Source of the DNA: UBA2988 sp965237965
GTDB lineage: Bacteria > Gemmatimonadota > Gemmatimonadetes > Longimicrobiales > Gaopeijiaceae
DNA length: 64,000 nucleotides
Reading direction: 5' to 3'
NCBI GenBank assembly: GCA_965237965.1
Contig: CBDEGT010000003.1
Location: 1,054,001-1,118,000, forward strand
The stretch's first letter is position 1, and each line of letters begins with the position of its first letter. A program made the position numbers and the translations under genes. Below are positions 1-9,435 of the stretch, piece by piece. The notes below the pieces were generated by a model. The model ran no database searches. It saw only the letters and a program-made list of their open reading frames with translations, and had not been told where the DNA came from.

Positions 1-237
1 GAAGTCCGAATCCTGTGTGAAGGCCTCGGGTTCGTAGCCGACCTGATCGCGCACGTTCGGGCTGATGTACGTCGCCCCGAAGTCTCCTGAAGGCCGGGAG
101 CTGTAGATCACTGCTGGACTCGTCTCTACCAGACGAGCTAGGCGTTCCTTCGTGACGAGGAGTTCGGCCTCAACCTTGGCAACGCTGGATCGCGAGTCGT
201 CAGAGTTGGGCGTGGGGGATGGGGGAGATGCTGTCAT
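1..237 (-). CDS. PAS-domain sensor protein, N-terminal part (runs off the window)
   Basis: The reverse strand reads from an ATG at 237 to the window edge without a stop (79 codons). After a polar, Pro/Ser-rich start and a short helix, residues 35-79 match the beginning of a PAS domain: an ETSPAVIY-type opening, then GDFGATYISPN and a GYEPEAF stretch. PAS domains of this kind usually precede histidine kinase or diguanylate cyclase modules, but the output domain lies outside the window, so the function beyond sensing is unknown. The frame stays open upstream to about 429 and runs through a protein-kinase-like segment, so the true start is uncertain. Confidence 0.6.
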   Translation of the reverse strand, partial: MTASPPSPTPNSDDSRSSVAKVEAELLVTKERLARLVETSPAVIYSSRPSGDFGATYISPNVRDQVGYEPEAFTQDSDF

Positions 238-429
238 TGGCTCTACGTCCGCTTTCCTGAAGTCGGTCCGTTCGTCCACACGAAGGGTGCGAAACAGCGG
301 CAGAGTATAGGGATGGTGAAGTTTAGCCGTCGTATTGATCTTATCCAGGAACCGCTCAGCATCGACGACTGCTGCGACTTCGGGCTTCAGCACCTTCAGC
401 GCAACCGTTCCGCGAGTGCTGCAGGTCAC
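238..429 (-). pseudogene. Ser/Thr protein kinase N-lobe fragment
   Basis: On the reverse strand this stretch encodes a piece that looks like the start of a Hanks-type kinase: a VALKVLKPE motif containing the ATP-binding lysine strand, then AERFLDKI and KLHHPYTLPLF, which match the alphaC helix and the following strands. The glycine loop before it and the catalytic loop after it are absent. It is open and in frame with the PAS protein downstream, with a possible GTG at 429. It could be a relic, or the kinase lobe may have been joined to the PAS gene by deletion. The family match is clear to the eye; the functional status is inferred. Confidence 0.5.
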
Positions 430-736
430 CCGCGAGATTGGCGTTCGACGCGGTAGCGGCCCTCAAAGTGGTGAACGTCGCGCCCGGCTCCGCGGCGCCC
501 GATGGCGGTGACAGGATATCGATGTCCCAGGTCCGGGTCAGCGCTTGCTGCCCGTCGGGAGCGAGGAGGGCATACACGTCTTCCGGCGTAGCTTCGAACG
601 GCACCGTTCCCGACATCCGGATGTGGTTGGGCTCGAAGTCACGGCCCTGAGCAACCAGCGGCGGGTGGGACGAGCCGGCCAGCGCAACACCCGCGATCAG
701 CGCCTTCAGCCTACCCAGATCCCTGAATGTACTCAC
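356..736 (-). pseudogene. Truncated secreted SRPBCC-like protein
   Basis: A GTG start at 736 overlaps the end of the CBS gene by 26 bases and gives a hydrophobic signal-like segment ending near a VAQ site. A segment follows (about residues 38-88) with the pattern VPFEATPEDVYALL and TRTWDIDIL, typical of the first strands of SRPBCC/START-type proteins. The remaining two thirds of such a domain are missing. The frame runs into unrelated low-complexity residues and overlaps the kinase fragment in another frame. The gene therefore appears cut off near 465. The overlap with the CBS gene suggests it was once translated from the same message. Confidence 0.45.
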
Positions 737-1142
737 GGAGATGGGAATTCTCCTCTTCGACCGAGGAGCGGCAGGCATTGAGCAAGTCGCCTATCGAGAC
801 GATCCCGAGGAGTCGATCACGCTCCATGACGGGGAGATGTCGGATCTTGTTCTCGGTCATCACGTCCATCATCGTGGTCAGCTCGTCCTGCGCATGCGCC
901 GTGATCATTTTCCGCGTCATTACGCTGCCGACACGGACCGATCCTAGCTGGCCTGGGGAGCGTGCCGTGAGCCGAAGGATGTCCCGCTCCGTGAGGATTC
1001 CGGTCGGACGCTGACCCTCCACCACCACGAGTGCGCCGATGTTGCGGTCAACCAGGACCTGGACCGCATCGAGGACGCTGTGGGAGTCGGTGGTCGTTAC
1101 GACGTCGTGACCCTTGGTGCGAAGAATCTCCTCGAGCTTCAA
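711..1142 (-). CDS. CBS-domain pair protein
   Basis: This encodes 143 residues made of two CBS domains and little else. The first covers about residues 8-62, with GALVVVEGQRPTGILTERDI. The second covers about 70-130, with IRHLPVMERDRLLGIVSIGD. Stand-alone CBS pairs bind adenine nucleotides and usually act as regulatory or energy-sensing modules; the partner here is unknown. A TTG start at 1142 is chosen because it gives the usual MKLEEIL beginning of the family; the longer frame to 1340 adds basic, Pro-rich residues with no family match. The downstream SRPBCC fragment starts inside its last codons, so the two were co-transcribed. Confidence 0.8.
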   Translation of the reverse strand: MKLEEILRTKGHDVVTTTDSHSVLDAVQVLVDRNIGALVVVEGQRPTGILTERDILRLTARSPGQLGSVRVGSVMTRKMITAHAQDELTTMMDVMTENKIRHLPVMERDRLLGIVSIGDLLNACRSSVEEENSHLREYIQGSG

Positions 1143-1397
1143 ATTTGTGGCGCGACGACTCAATGCGCCAGCGGATCCGGCCGTACCTGGATGTGCACGA
1201 CCAAGGGCTTGGAGCCCTTGCCGCCCTCCGTCGCGAGGGCCGACCGTCGCTGGCAGGGATCCGATCGGTCCCCGGCGCCAAGTCAAGCTCCCTTCTGGGG
1301 GGCCGAAGGGGGGAACTCGCGCCCGCGGTGTATCTGCCATTATCTAATGGACACGCGGCCCCTCGAATCCGCTCGGGAACCGACCGGAGCCCCACTG

Positions 1398-2090
1398 ATG
1401 ACACCTCGGACATTAGGATTGCTCGCGGCGGTGATCGTACTCGCCGCCTGCGCGACCGAGCGGCGCGTGGAGGAGGGCCTCGAGCGAGCGCTCGCGGAGC
1501 TGCTGGGGCCGGCCAATCGATATCAGGTGGACGTGGACGGGCTCAGCGCCTCGACCGGCCAGGCCGAGCTGGTTCGTGCCGAGGGCGTACGCGTACGGCC
1601 CGGCCTCGGCCCGGTCGTGGACCGGCTCGAGCTGGAGCTGCGCAACGTCCGGTACGACCGCGCGCTCGAACGGCTGGTGGGAGCGGAGAGCATACGTGCC
1701 ACCGCCTGGGTGCGTGCCGCCGACCTCGAGGATTTCCTCGAGCGGGAGGAAAGGATCCGAGGAGCCTCGGTCGTGCTGTCACAGCCGAACCAGGCGCGGG
1801 TTCGCTTCAGACCGAACCTCGGTTTCGTGCCGCTCGATGTGACCGCCGAGGTCGACGGCACGATCGAGGGCCGGGGCTCCGAGCTGCACTTCGTCGTCGC
1901 CGACGCGCGCGCGGCGGGGTTCCGTGTAGACGCCGGCGTCGCGGAGGGCCTGACGCGCGCGATCAACCCCATCGTGGACCTGTCCTACCTGCCCCTCCGT
2001 CTCGAGGTCACCTCCGTGCGGGTCGAGCAGCAGACGGTGCGTGTGGACGCGATCGGCGACGTCACCACGCTGGTGGCCCGGTTCCGCTGA
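1398..2090 (+). CDS. LmeA/DUF2993-like lipoprotein
   Basis: This is a 230-residue protein with a lipoprotein signal: LLAAVIVLAAC puts the lipidated cysteine near residue 19. The mature part alternates short strands and resembles DUF2993/LmeA-type phospholipid-binding or TULIP-like envelope proteins: leucine/valine strands, a VRVRPGLGPV stretch, and repeated RLELE and RVRF patterns. It is probably anchored in a membrane facing the periplasm. The ATG at 1398 is chosen because it begins the signal peptide; the open frame extends further upstream without coding character. It lies 77 bases before a second lipoprotein gene in the same direction. The family assignment is by resemblance only. Confidence 0.6.
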   Translation: MTPRTLGLLAAVIVLAACATERRVEEGLERALAELLGPANRYQVDVDGLSASTGQAELVRAEGVRVRPGLGPVVDRLELELRNVRYDRALERLVGAESIRATAWVRAADLEDFLEREERIRGASVVLSQPNQARVRFRPNLGFVPLDVTAEVDGTIEGRGSELHFVVADARAAGFRVDAGVAEGLTRAINPIVDLSYLPLRLEVTSVRVEQQTVRVDAIGDVTTLVARFR

Positions 2091-2167
2091 GGTCGAACCT
2101 GCGCGCGGACGGCGTCGGCGCTATGGTGCACTCCTCACCCCTCCGAGCGATCGAACGAGCCGGAGCG

Positions 2168-2866
2168 ATGAGAGCTTCCCCGAGGTGGCCCGCGACAATC
2201 GTCATGCTCACGCTGATCGGCGCCGCTTGTGGGCGTGCGTCCGGTGGGGTGGCGACCGTGCCGCCGCCCGCTCCACCGGGGGGGATATCGGACTCCCAGA
2301 TCGAGGCGCTCTACCGTGCGCGTATGGACAGCGCGCGTGCGGAGTTCACCGACACAGACGCGCGCTTCGTCACTGGCATGATCGGACATCACGCGCAAGC
2401 GGTCGTGATGTCGGAATTCGCGCCACCGAGCGGTGCGAGCCCACCGGTCCGGACGCTGGCCGCGCGCATCATCAACGCACAGCGCGACGAGATCGCCCGG
2501 ATGCAGGAGTGGCTCCGCGACCGCGATCGGCCCGTGCCTGAGGTGATGATTCGGGGCTCGGAGATGATGGTGCACGGGGCCGATCAGGGGATGCCGATGC
2601 AGGGGATGCTGTCGGACGAGCAGATGGACGAGCTCGAGGCGGCCAGGGGGGTCGAGTTCGACCGGCTCTTCCTGACTTATATGATCCAGCACCATCGCGG
2701 AGGCGTCGTGATGGTGGACGAGCTGTTCGCGACCGACGGCACGGCGCGGGACCGTGAGCTCTTCAAGCTCGCGACCGACATCCACGTCGATCAAGCGACC
2801 GAGATCGCCCGCATGGGGCGCATGCTGGCAAAGCTGTTCGGTGCACCTGCAAGCCCCGTGCGTTGA
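2168..2866 (+). CDS. DUF305 lipoprotein
   Basis: This 232-residue lipoprotein has a lipobox ending LTLIGAAC. It has the two hallmark segments of DUF305: FVTGMIGHHAQAVVMSEF in the first half and FLTYMIQHHRGGVVMVDEL in the second. Each has the paired histidines and methionines thought to bind metal, often copper, in this ferritin-like family. A Met-rich hinge (MIRGSEMMVHG, MPMQGML) lies between them. The ATG at 2168 precedes the signal peptide; an ATG at 2124 is possible but adds a polar leader. The next gene, an LVIVD-repeat lipoprotein, starts 55 bases later with a good ribosome binding site, a pairing often seen in Gemmatimonadota. Confidence 0.85.
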   Translation: MRASPRWPATIVMLTLIGAACGRASGGVATVPPPAPPGGISDSQIEALYRARMDSARAEFTDTDARFVTGMIGHHAQAVVMSEFAPPSGASPPVRTLAARIINAQRDEIARMQEWLRDRDRPVPEVMIRGSEMMVHGADQGMPMQGMLSDEQMDELEAARGVEFDRLFLTYMIQHHRGGVVMVDELFATDGTARDRELFKLATDIHVDQATEIARMGRMLAKLFGAPASPVR

Positions 2867-2921
2867 TTCCCATCGGCGTCTCCGGCATCGACCGCCATTC
2901 GGGAGAACAAAGGAGTCTGGT

Positions 2922-4904
2922 ATGAGAACGAGTGGTATCGGTCTTGGGTTGCTCGCTGTCATCGGCTCCGTGGCGTGGACCGCGTGCGCCACCGGTCCGA
3001 CGTCATCGCCCAGCGAGGCTTCGGTGCCGGGCGTTCCCGCTCCGCCGCCGAGCCCGGACCCGCGCATCGGGCTGGAGCCCGGCTTCCTCGACGCCGGCGA
3101 GGCGACCTGGAACCTGCGCGTGCTTTCCTCGACGCCACCACCGGAGGAATTCGTAGGGGGCGTCAACACCGACCTCGCTTTCACCGGCACCTACGCGATT
3201 CAGGGCAACTTCGACGGACTGCAAATCTGGGACATCGCCAACCCCTTCCGGCCCAGGCTGGTGAAGGCGTACGTCTGCCCCGCGGCGCAGAGCGACGTCT
3301 CGGTCTACGAGAACCTGCTGTTCGTTTCGGCCGAGGACTTCAGAGCCCGGCTCGACTGCGGCACCGAGGGAGTGCGGAGCCAGGTGAGCACCGAGCGAAT
3401 AAGAGGGATCCGGGTCTTCGACATCAGCGATATCGAGAACCCGCGCTATCTCACCAACGTGCAGACGTGCCGCGGGTCGCACACGCATTCCCTGCTCGCG
3501 GATCCCGATGACCCGGAGAACGTCTACATCTACGTGTCCGGCTCGGCGCCCGTGCGGCCGGAGGCGGAGCTGGCCGGCTGCGTCAACGCGCCGCCGTCCG
3601 AGGACCCGCAGTCGGCGCTCTTCCGCATCGAGGTGATCCGGGTGCCGCTCGCGAACCCCGACCAGGCCGCGATCGTGAGCTCGCCGCGGATCTTCGAGCA
3701 GCTGGTCGCGCCTCCCGAGCACGGTATGAGTCCGGAGGACGTGGCCGCGCTTGAGAGCGCGCGCGAGCGGGGGATTTTCGTCGTGGACATCGGGGGTGAC
3801 GCTTATGCGCTGCCTTCGCGGTTCGTCGATCCGCTCCTGGATACTCTGGCTTCGCGCGCCGGACGGGGCACGCCCACCGCGGCGGACAGCACCGAGCTGC
3901 GGGCGAGGCTTCCCGCGATGATGGCCGAAATGACCGGCGGCGCCCACGGAGCAGCGGAAGGCCCGCGATCCGGTCCGACGCAGTGCCACGACATCACCCT
4001 GTATCCGGACATCGGTCTCGCCTCCGGCGCGTGCGAGGGCTACGGGTTCTTGATCGACATCACCGATCCCGTCGATCCGAAGCGCCTCGAGGCCGTTGCC
4101 GATTCCAATTTCTCCTACTGGCATTCGGCGACGTTCAACAACGACGGCAGCGCGGTTCTGTTCGCCGACGAGTGGGGAGGAGGCGGCGGCGCAAAGTGTC
4201 GCGCGGGAGATCCTGTGGAGTGGGGCGCGAACGCCATCTTCTCGATCGCAAACGGCCGGATGCGCTTCCGGAGCTACTACAAGCTCCCCGTAGTGCAGAC
4301 CCCCGAGGAGAACTGCACCGCGCACAACGGCTCGTTGATCCCGATCCCGGGGCGCGACGTGACGGTGCAGGCCTGGTATCAGGGCGGGATCTCGGTCTTC
4401 GACTGGACCGATCCGGCGAACCCGTTCGAGATGGCCTACTTCGATCGCGGTCCCGCCAATCCGGACCGGATGGAAATGGTCGGCTCCTGGTCGGCCTACT
4501 GGTACAACGGGGTGATCGTGAGCTCCGAGATCGCGCGTGGGCTGGACATCCTTGAGCTGGTTCCGAGCGACCGCCTCACGCGCAACGAGCTGGACGCGGC
4601 AAGGTCCGTGCGGCTCGACTACTTCAATGCGCAGGGCCAGGAGCGCTTCGTCTGGCCACCCTCGTTCTCACTGGCGCGGGCGTACCTGGATCAGCTCGAG
4701 CGCGGCAGTGGGCTCGATCGCGCGCGAGTTGCCGCGGTGCGGCGTGAACTGACGGGGGCCGAGGGGGCCGACGTCACCACGCGCCGGGACGCGCTGCGTC
4801 TGCTGGCTACGCGGCTCCAGGGGGAGGTGGGCGAATCGAGCGATCCGCGCCGGATGCGACGGTTGGTGAGCGCGCTGCGGGAGCTCGCCGACCTGGCCCC
4901 TTGA
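2922..4904 (+). CDS. LVIVD-repeat surface lipoprotein
   Basis: This is a 660-residue exported lipoprotein (signal with lipobox SVAWTAC), preceded by an AAAGGAG ribosome binding site. The body carries LVIVD-type beta-propeller blades such as GLQIWDIANPFRPRLV, IRVFDISDIENPRYL, GFLIDITDPVDPKRLE and ISVFDWTDPANPFEM. Conserved His and Asp residues (GSHTHSLL, FSYWHSATF) line the repeats. A helical tail of about 120 residues ends the protein. LVIVD proteins are secreted propellers of unknown function, often beside DUF305 genes as here. It is probably bound to the cell surface or periplasm. Confidence 0.85.
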   Translation: MRTSGIGLGLLAVIGSVAWTACATGPTSSPSEASVPGVPAPPPSPDPRIGLEPGFLDAGEATWNLRVLSSTPPPEEFVGGVNTDLAFTGTYAIQGNFDGLQIWDIANPFRPRLVKAYVCPAAQSDVSVYENLLFVSAEDFRARLDCGTEGVRSQVSTERIRGIRVFDISDIENPRYLTNVQTCRGSHTHSLLADPDDPENVYIYVSGSAPVRPEAELAGCVNAPPSEDPQSALFRIEVIRVPLANPDQAAIVSSPRIFEQLVAPPEHGMSPEDVAALESARERGIFVVDIGGDAYALPSRFVDPLLDTLASRAGRGTPTAADSTELRARLPAMMAEMTGGAHGAAEGPRSGPTQCHDITLYPDIGLASGACEGYGFLIDITDPVDPKRLEAVADSNFSYWHSATFNNDGSAVLFADEWGGGGGAKCRAGDPVEWGANAIFSIANGRMRFRSYYKLPVVQTPEENCTAHNGSLIPIPGRDVTVQAWYQGGISVFDWTDPANPFEMAYFDRGPANPDRMEMVGSWSAYWYNGVIVSSEIARGLDILELVPSDRLTRNELDAARSVRLDYFNAQGQERFVWPPSFSLARAYLDQLERGSGLDRARVAAVRRELTGAEGADVTTRRDALRLLATRLQGEVGESSDPRRMRRLVSALRELADLAP

Positions 4905-4956
4905 GCCCTGCCTGAGGGCCACCGGAGGGGCTGGACCCCTCCGCACCCTCGGACGG

Positions 4957-6410
4957 TCACGAGGAGGCCAGGTCGAGGACCGTGCCGAGCAGGATCGGGC
5001 AGGGTGTGGGGCAGGGGACCGCGAGCGCAGACTCCTGTTCGCGCGCCGAGGTTTGAGCGCGTGCATCGCGCTCACTCTGGCCCTCGACGTCCCAGAGCCG
5101 GGTGCGCAGGCAGGGGCGGCCCTCGCAGCACGCTTGGATTCCGGCCGTCACTCCCGACGCCCCGACCTGCTCGAGGTCCGCATAGATTCCGGTTTGGCGC
5201 GCCGCTACCTCCGCGAATCCCCCCGCTGGAAGCGCCCCCTGCTCCCCCAGATACCAATGCACCACGGCCGGCCCGTAGATCGCAACAAGAGCCTCGACCA
5301 GCGCGCGGCTTCCACACGCCCGGTACCGCCAACCGCGAGGAAGATCGGCAGCGGTGCGGAGCGGCCGGTGCTCATCCACCGCGGTCCTGCGCGTGTGAAC
5401 GGCGAGCGCGTCCCGATCCGATAGCTCGCTCAGCTCCGCCTCGACGGTCCCGCGGTCGGCGGCATGGCGGAGCCAGAAGACGTCGCTCCCGTCCGCGCGG
5501 ATCTCGACTTCCAGAAAGGTGACCGCGCCGAGGCGTGCGACTCGGTCCGCCAGGACGGGTTCCAACGCGGCGAGGGGCGCGGCTTTGGTGGTCCCGCCCC
5601 TTTCTTCACCAAAGTCTCGTGAGGCCCCCAGCACGACCTTTTCGATCAGGCCGATCAGCGCGGGGTGCGTTCCCACCGGATCGGCGTAGCGAATCTGTCG
5701 GCTGGCTTGTCCCCCACTACGGCGAACCTTCTCGAGGTGGTGCGGCACGGTAGTACCACCGTGGTATCCGGAGGCGATCAGGAAGGGCACCACGACAGCG
5801 GTACGCTCGGGAGCGTGGGCGACGACCTCGTCGACCCGCGGGGCCACGTCGATGAAGGCCGGCACGACGCGACCGAACGCCCCCCGCTCCCCGAGTCGGG
5901 CGCAGGCGGCGAGCACCGTGTTCTGGGAGCCGGGGTCACGCGGCGTGCCGTGGCCGAGGACGACCAGGAGCGCGTCGTCGGCGCGGTCCTGATCCCCGAG
6001 CGCTTCGCGGCCGCGGTCCAACACGAGGCGGTCGAGCGTGGAGTCGGTGCCGAGGGGACGGAGAAGTCGAACGGAGCGACCGTCGTGCACGCTTTCCCCG
6101 TACGGGACGCCCAGCTCGCGCGGCACCACTTCGCGGCCGAAGTAGCCCTCGGCGAGAAAGATCGGAAGCACGACGAGGCGCGGGCTCCGTGTAGCGTCGA
6201 GCGCCTGGTGGAGGAAGGGTTCCTCCCTCCAGAAACGCGGCGCGGACCTCGGGGAATCCCTGGGCAACCGAGCTGGCGGACCAGGGAGAGAACCGGTTCT
6301 GAAGAGGCTCCGCTCCGCGCCGATCCGTGCGCGACCAGGACGACGCCTGGCCGGTCGGCGGGCCGGACTTCCAAGGCCGCGCCGGGGATACTTTGAGCGA
6401 TACTCGTCAC
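4957..6410 (-). CDS. cbiX: CbiX-type chelatase with DR2241-like Fe-S domain (frameshifted)
   Basis: The product is a sirohydrochlorin or cobalt chelatase of the two-CbiX-domain type with a C-terminal DR2241-like domain. The opening VVLVAHGSARSG (from ATG 6410) is in one frame, and the rest, from WREEPFLHQALDA onward, in another. Between them FPEVRAAF reads in the third frame, so at least two single-base shifts fall at about 6240-6275. The second chelatase domain has LVVLGHGTPRDPGS and IASGYHGGTTVPHHL. The tail has cysteines at RYRACGSR, GIQACCEGRPCLR and CPTPCP, fitting a 4Fe-4S site. It is divergent from cobA-hemD and inserts the metal to make siroheme or cobalamin precursors. Confidence 0.75.
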
Positions 6411-6732
6411 TCGGCACCTTCGGGGGGGCGGCTCGACCTGCAGCTCGCGTATCCATCATGCCGGTCCCTACATCTTTGCGAAACCCCAGCCCGGGTTCCA
6501 GACCACCCCGGGCGCGCGCCAACGGCCGTCTCGCCATTGACCGGACCGGCCGATCCGGTTACTGGTACAGACCTTAGACGGTTTCATGCCTTGGACGGTC
6601 GAGCCCCGTAGGATCCTGTTCACGATGCCAACTCCGATCCGTGAGGCCTGCCTTTGTTGCGGCCTCCCGACCACTCCGGGGGACGGAGATCGGCTCGGTC
6701 ACTGAACGGCCGATTCTCCGAGGCGCGGCGTC
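6411..6732. other. Divergent intergenic leader between cbiX and cobA-hemD
   Basis: About 320 bases without a convincing gene lie between two divergent tetrapyrrole genes. The stretch must hold promoters for both directions. The part nearest cobA contains several GC-rich complementary stretches before an intrinsic-terminator-like hairpin at 6733-6762. I could not match it to a known SAM, SAH or cobalamin riboswitch consensus. Confidence 0.4.
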
Positions 6733-6762
6733 GCCCTGATCCCCCCGGGGTCAGGGCTTTTT
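6733..6762 (+). terminator. Terminator/attenuator hairpin in front of cobA-hemD
   Basis: GCCCTGA (6733-6739) pairs perfectly with TCAGGGC (6751-6757), an inner CCCC/GGGG extends the stem, and five Ts follow. It has the form of an intrinsic terminator on the forward strand. Because it sits only 42 bases before the cobA start and no forward gene ends before it, attenuation of the operon is a reasonable inference. Confidence 0.6.
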
Positions 6763-6804
6763 CATGTCCGCAAGGTGCGACCAAAGGCGTTTTCGAGAGG
6801 TGTG

Positions 6805-8374
6805 ATGGGAATAGCGTATCTGGTGGGCGGCGGGTCCTGGCGACCCGCAGTTGATCACGCGGCGTGGCTCGGAGTTGTTGGGTCGCGCCGACGTGGTGCT
6901 GCACGACGCGCTCGTCAGCCCCGACGTGCTGGCGCTGGCGAGCCAGGAGGCCGAGCTCATCGACGTGGGACGACGATCGGGCGAGTCACGGTGGCTTACC
7001 CAGGAGCGGATCAACCGCATGCTGGTGGAGCTGGCGCACCGCCATGACGTGGTGGTCCGGCTCAAAGGTGGAGATCCCGTTCGTGTTCGGGCGCGGCGCC
7101 GAGGAGGCACTCGCGCTCGCACAGGCGGGCGTTCGGTTCGAGATCGTACCTGGGGTCACCGCCGGCGTGGGGGCGCTCGCATACGCGGGTGTCCCGCTCA
7201 CGCATCGGGGCCTCGCGACCAGCGCGGTGTTCCTGACCGCACACGAGGACGAGGATGCCGAGGGGGACGAGCGCTGGGTGCACGTGGCGGGTCTGGGAGG
7301 GACCGTTGTCGTGTACATGGGCGGTTCGCGCGTCCGCGCGGTGGCCGATCGATTCGTGCGGGCCGGACGGAGCGCTGACACGCCAGCGGCGGTCGTCGTG
7401 TCGGGGACGCTACCGGACCAACGGGTCGTGCGTGGCACGCTCGGGGACCTCGCCGACCGGGTCGAGCGGGCGGGCGAGCTGGCCGGTCCGGCGCTGATCG
7501 TGGTGGGAGAGGTCGCGCGACTCGCGGAGCCACTCGAGTGGGTCCCGACGCGGGCCGCTCGCGGGACGGACCGTGCTGGTGGCGCGCGCACGGTCGCAGC
7601 GGTCCCGGATCGGATCGGCGCTCCGCGAGCTGGGAGCCACGGTCGTGGAGTTCCCGACCATCCGATTCCGCCCAGGTCCCGACGTGACGGCGGTCGCACC
7701 GGCCGTCGACGCGCTGGCTGCGGAACCCGAAGGGCGTCGCGTCCTCGTCTTCACCGGTGCCGCCGCCGTGACCCGCTGCCTGCGCGCGCTCGTGCGGGCC
7801 GGCGGGGACGCTCGCTCGCTCGCCGGCCTCACGCTGGTGGCGATCGGTCGCGGGACCATCGCGGAGCTCCGCGGCGCGGGACTGCGGTGTGACCTGGCGC
7901 TCCGGAGCTATCTCCCGATCCGAGTTGCGGCGGCGATCCGCCGGCACGCCGGGCCACTGGAAGGGTTGCCCGTGCTCCTCGTGCGCGACGGTCAGGAGCC
8001 ATCGGCGCTGGGTGATGGACTGATGGCGGCCGGCGCGCGGGTCACGCAGCTCGAAATCGCCACGCGGGTGGTCGACGGTCGCGGACGGCAACAGCTCGAC
8101 CGCCTGATCGCGCACGGACGGCTGGACGCGGTCGTGCTGCCGTCATCGTCTGCGGCCGAGGCGCTGGTCACGGCCGGGTTCACGGTGCCGTCGTCCCGTC
8201 GAGGTGATCGCGATCGGACCCGCGACCGCGGCCACGGCCGCGCGCCGGGGACTACCCCGGACGCGGGTGCCGGGTGGCACGGGCGTCGACGCGCTGACTC
8301 GAGAGCTCCTTGCCCACCTGGCGGAGGTCGGTCCGGCGGCGCCGCGGCGTGCGTCTGCCTCCTCCGGCCACTGA
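6805..8374 (+). CDS. cobA-hemD: Uroporphyrinogen-III methyltransferase/synthase fusion (frameshifted)
   Basis: The N-terminal half is SAM-dependent uroporphyrinogen-III C-methyltransferase: LVGGGxGDPQLITRRG, ADVVLHDALVS, VVRLKGGDP, FVFGRGAEE and VPGVTAG are all present. The C-terminal half is uroporphyrinogen-III synthase (RTVLVARARSQ, VLVFTGAAAV, DAVVLPSSSAAEAL, VIAIGPATA). Together they make and methylate the siroheme/B12 precursor. The pieces lie in different frames: shifts occur near 6831, 7079, about 7545 and about 8190, at least the first two explained by one extra base. The start ATG at 6805 has an AGAGG site. The next gene, metX, follows 8 bases after the stop, so this is the first gene of an operon. 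Confidence 0.8.
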
Positions 8375-8382
8375 GGATCGCG

Positions 8383-9435
8383 ATGACCACCCAGGCTGGC
8401 CCGAAGAGCACGGCCCATCCCGCGGTCCGGGTGGAGGACGGGCTGGTGCCGCTCCCGTCGGAGCTGCGGCTAGAGCACGGCGGTCGGGTGCTCGACGGCC
8501 ACATCGCGTACCGGCTCTTCGGCGTACCCGGTGCCCCCGTGATCGCAGTGCTGGGCGGGATCTCGGCTGACCGGGTAGTCGCGGCACAGGAGGGCGACGT
8601 CGGGCGGGGGTGGTGGGACTGGATGGCGGGAATCGGCCGACCGCTCGACCCGCGCGTCCACAGGGTGCTCTCCATCGATTACTTGTTCGGGCGTGGCGAT
8701 TCGATCGGTACCACCGTCGACGCGGTGCCCCCGAGCGACGACCCGGTGCCCGTTCCGCTCGTGACTCCGACCGATCAAGCGCATACGCTCGCGGCCGTAA
8801 CCGAGGCGCTCGGGGTCGAGCCGCTTTGCGGCCTGATCGGCGCGTCCTACGGGGGAGCGGTCGCGTTGTCGTTCGCCGCAGCGTACCCCGAGAAAGTGCT
8901 TCGCACGCTCGTGATCGGAGCTGCCGATAGGAGCCATCCGCTGGCTACCGCGCTTCGCGTGGTGGAGCGCCGGATCGTACAGCGCGCGGTGGCCGCCGGT
9001 GACGAAGCGGGAGGGGTCGCGCTCGCTCGTGCGCTGGCCATGACCACGTATCGCTCGGCGCGCGAGTTCGAGGAACGGTTTTCGGGCAGGCCGACATTGG
9101 GAGCCGAGGGGGTCCGATTCCCGGTGGAGGACTACATCGACCACCACGGTAGAACCTTTGCCCAACGCTTCTCCGCTGCCCAGTTCCTTTGCCTCAGCCA
9201 GTCCTCGGACCTGCACTTCGTGGACGTGGAGCACATGCGGACGCCGGTGACGCTGGTTTCCGCCGATCAGGACTTCCTCGCGCCCCGCTGGCAGCTGGAA
9301 GAATTGGCCCGGCGGATGGGCGACGGGCACAAGCTCGTCGAGGTACGCTCCCTCCACGGCCATGACGCGTTTCTGACCGACCAGGACGTGTTCGGGCGTA
9401 TCGTGCGCGACTTCATCGAGGGGTGTGGGAGATGA
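8383..9435 (+). CDS. metX: MetX-like homoserine O-acyltransferase (alpha/beta hydrolase)
   Basis: This 350-residue alpha/beta hydrolase is of the homoserine O-acetyl/O-succinyltransferase type. The nucleophile elbow GASYGG puts the catalytic serine near residue 155; the acid is in SADQDFLAP and the histidine in LHGHDAFLT. An oxyanion region VLGGISADR is also present. It activates homoserine for methionine synthesis by transferring an acyl group; whether acetyl- or succinyl-CoA is used cannot be told by eye. Its stop overlaps the aspartokinase start (ATGA), so methionine and aspartate-family flux are translated together. Confidence 0.8.
   Translation: MTTQAGPKSTAHPAVRVEDGLVPLPSELRLEHGGRVLDGHIAYRLFGVPGAPVIAVLGGISADRVVAAQEGDVGRGWWDWMAGIGRPLDPRVHRVLSIDYLFGRGDSIGTTVDAVPPSDDPVPVPLVTPTDQAHTLAAVTEALGVEPLCGLIGASYGGAVALSFAAAYPEKVLRTLVIGAADRSHPLATALRVVERRIVQRAVAAGDEAGGVALARALAMTTYRSAREFEERFSGRPTLGAEGVRFPVEDYIDHHGRTFAQRFSAAQFLCLSQSSDLHFVDVEHMRTPVTLVSADQDFLAPRWQLEELARRMGDGHKLVEVRSLHGHDAFLTDQDVFGRIVRDFIEGCGR

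Noticed and set aside
1031..2167. Very long open frames across the CBS and lipoprotein genes
   Set aside because: They are Arg/Gly/Pro-rich readings typical of wrong frames in GC-rich DNA; signal peptides and family motifs fix the real starts.
6411..6732. SAM, SAH or cobalamin riboswitch before cobA-hemD
   Set aside because: Only a terminator-like hairpin could be seen; none of the conserved riboswitch cores (for example the B12 box) was recognisable.
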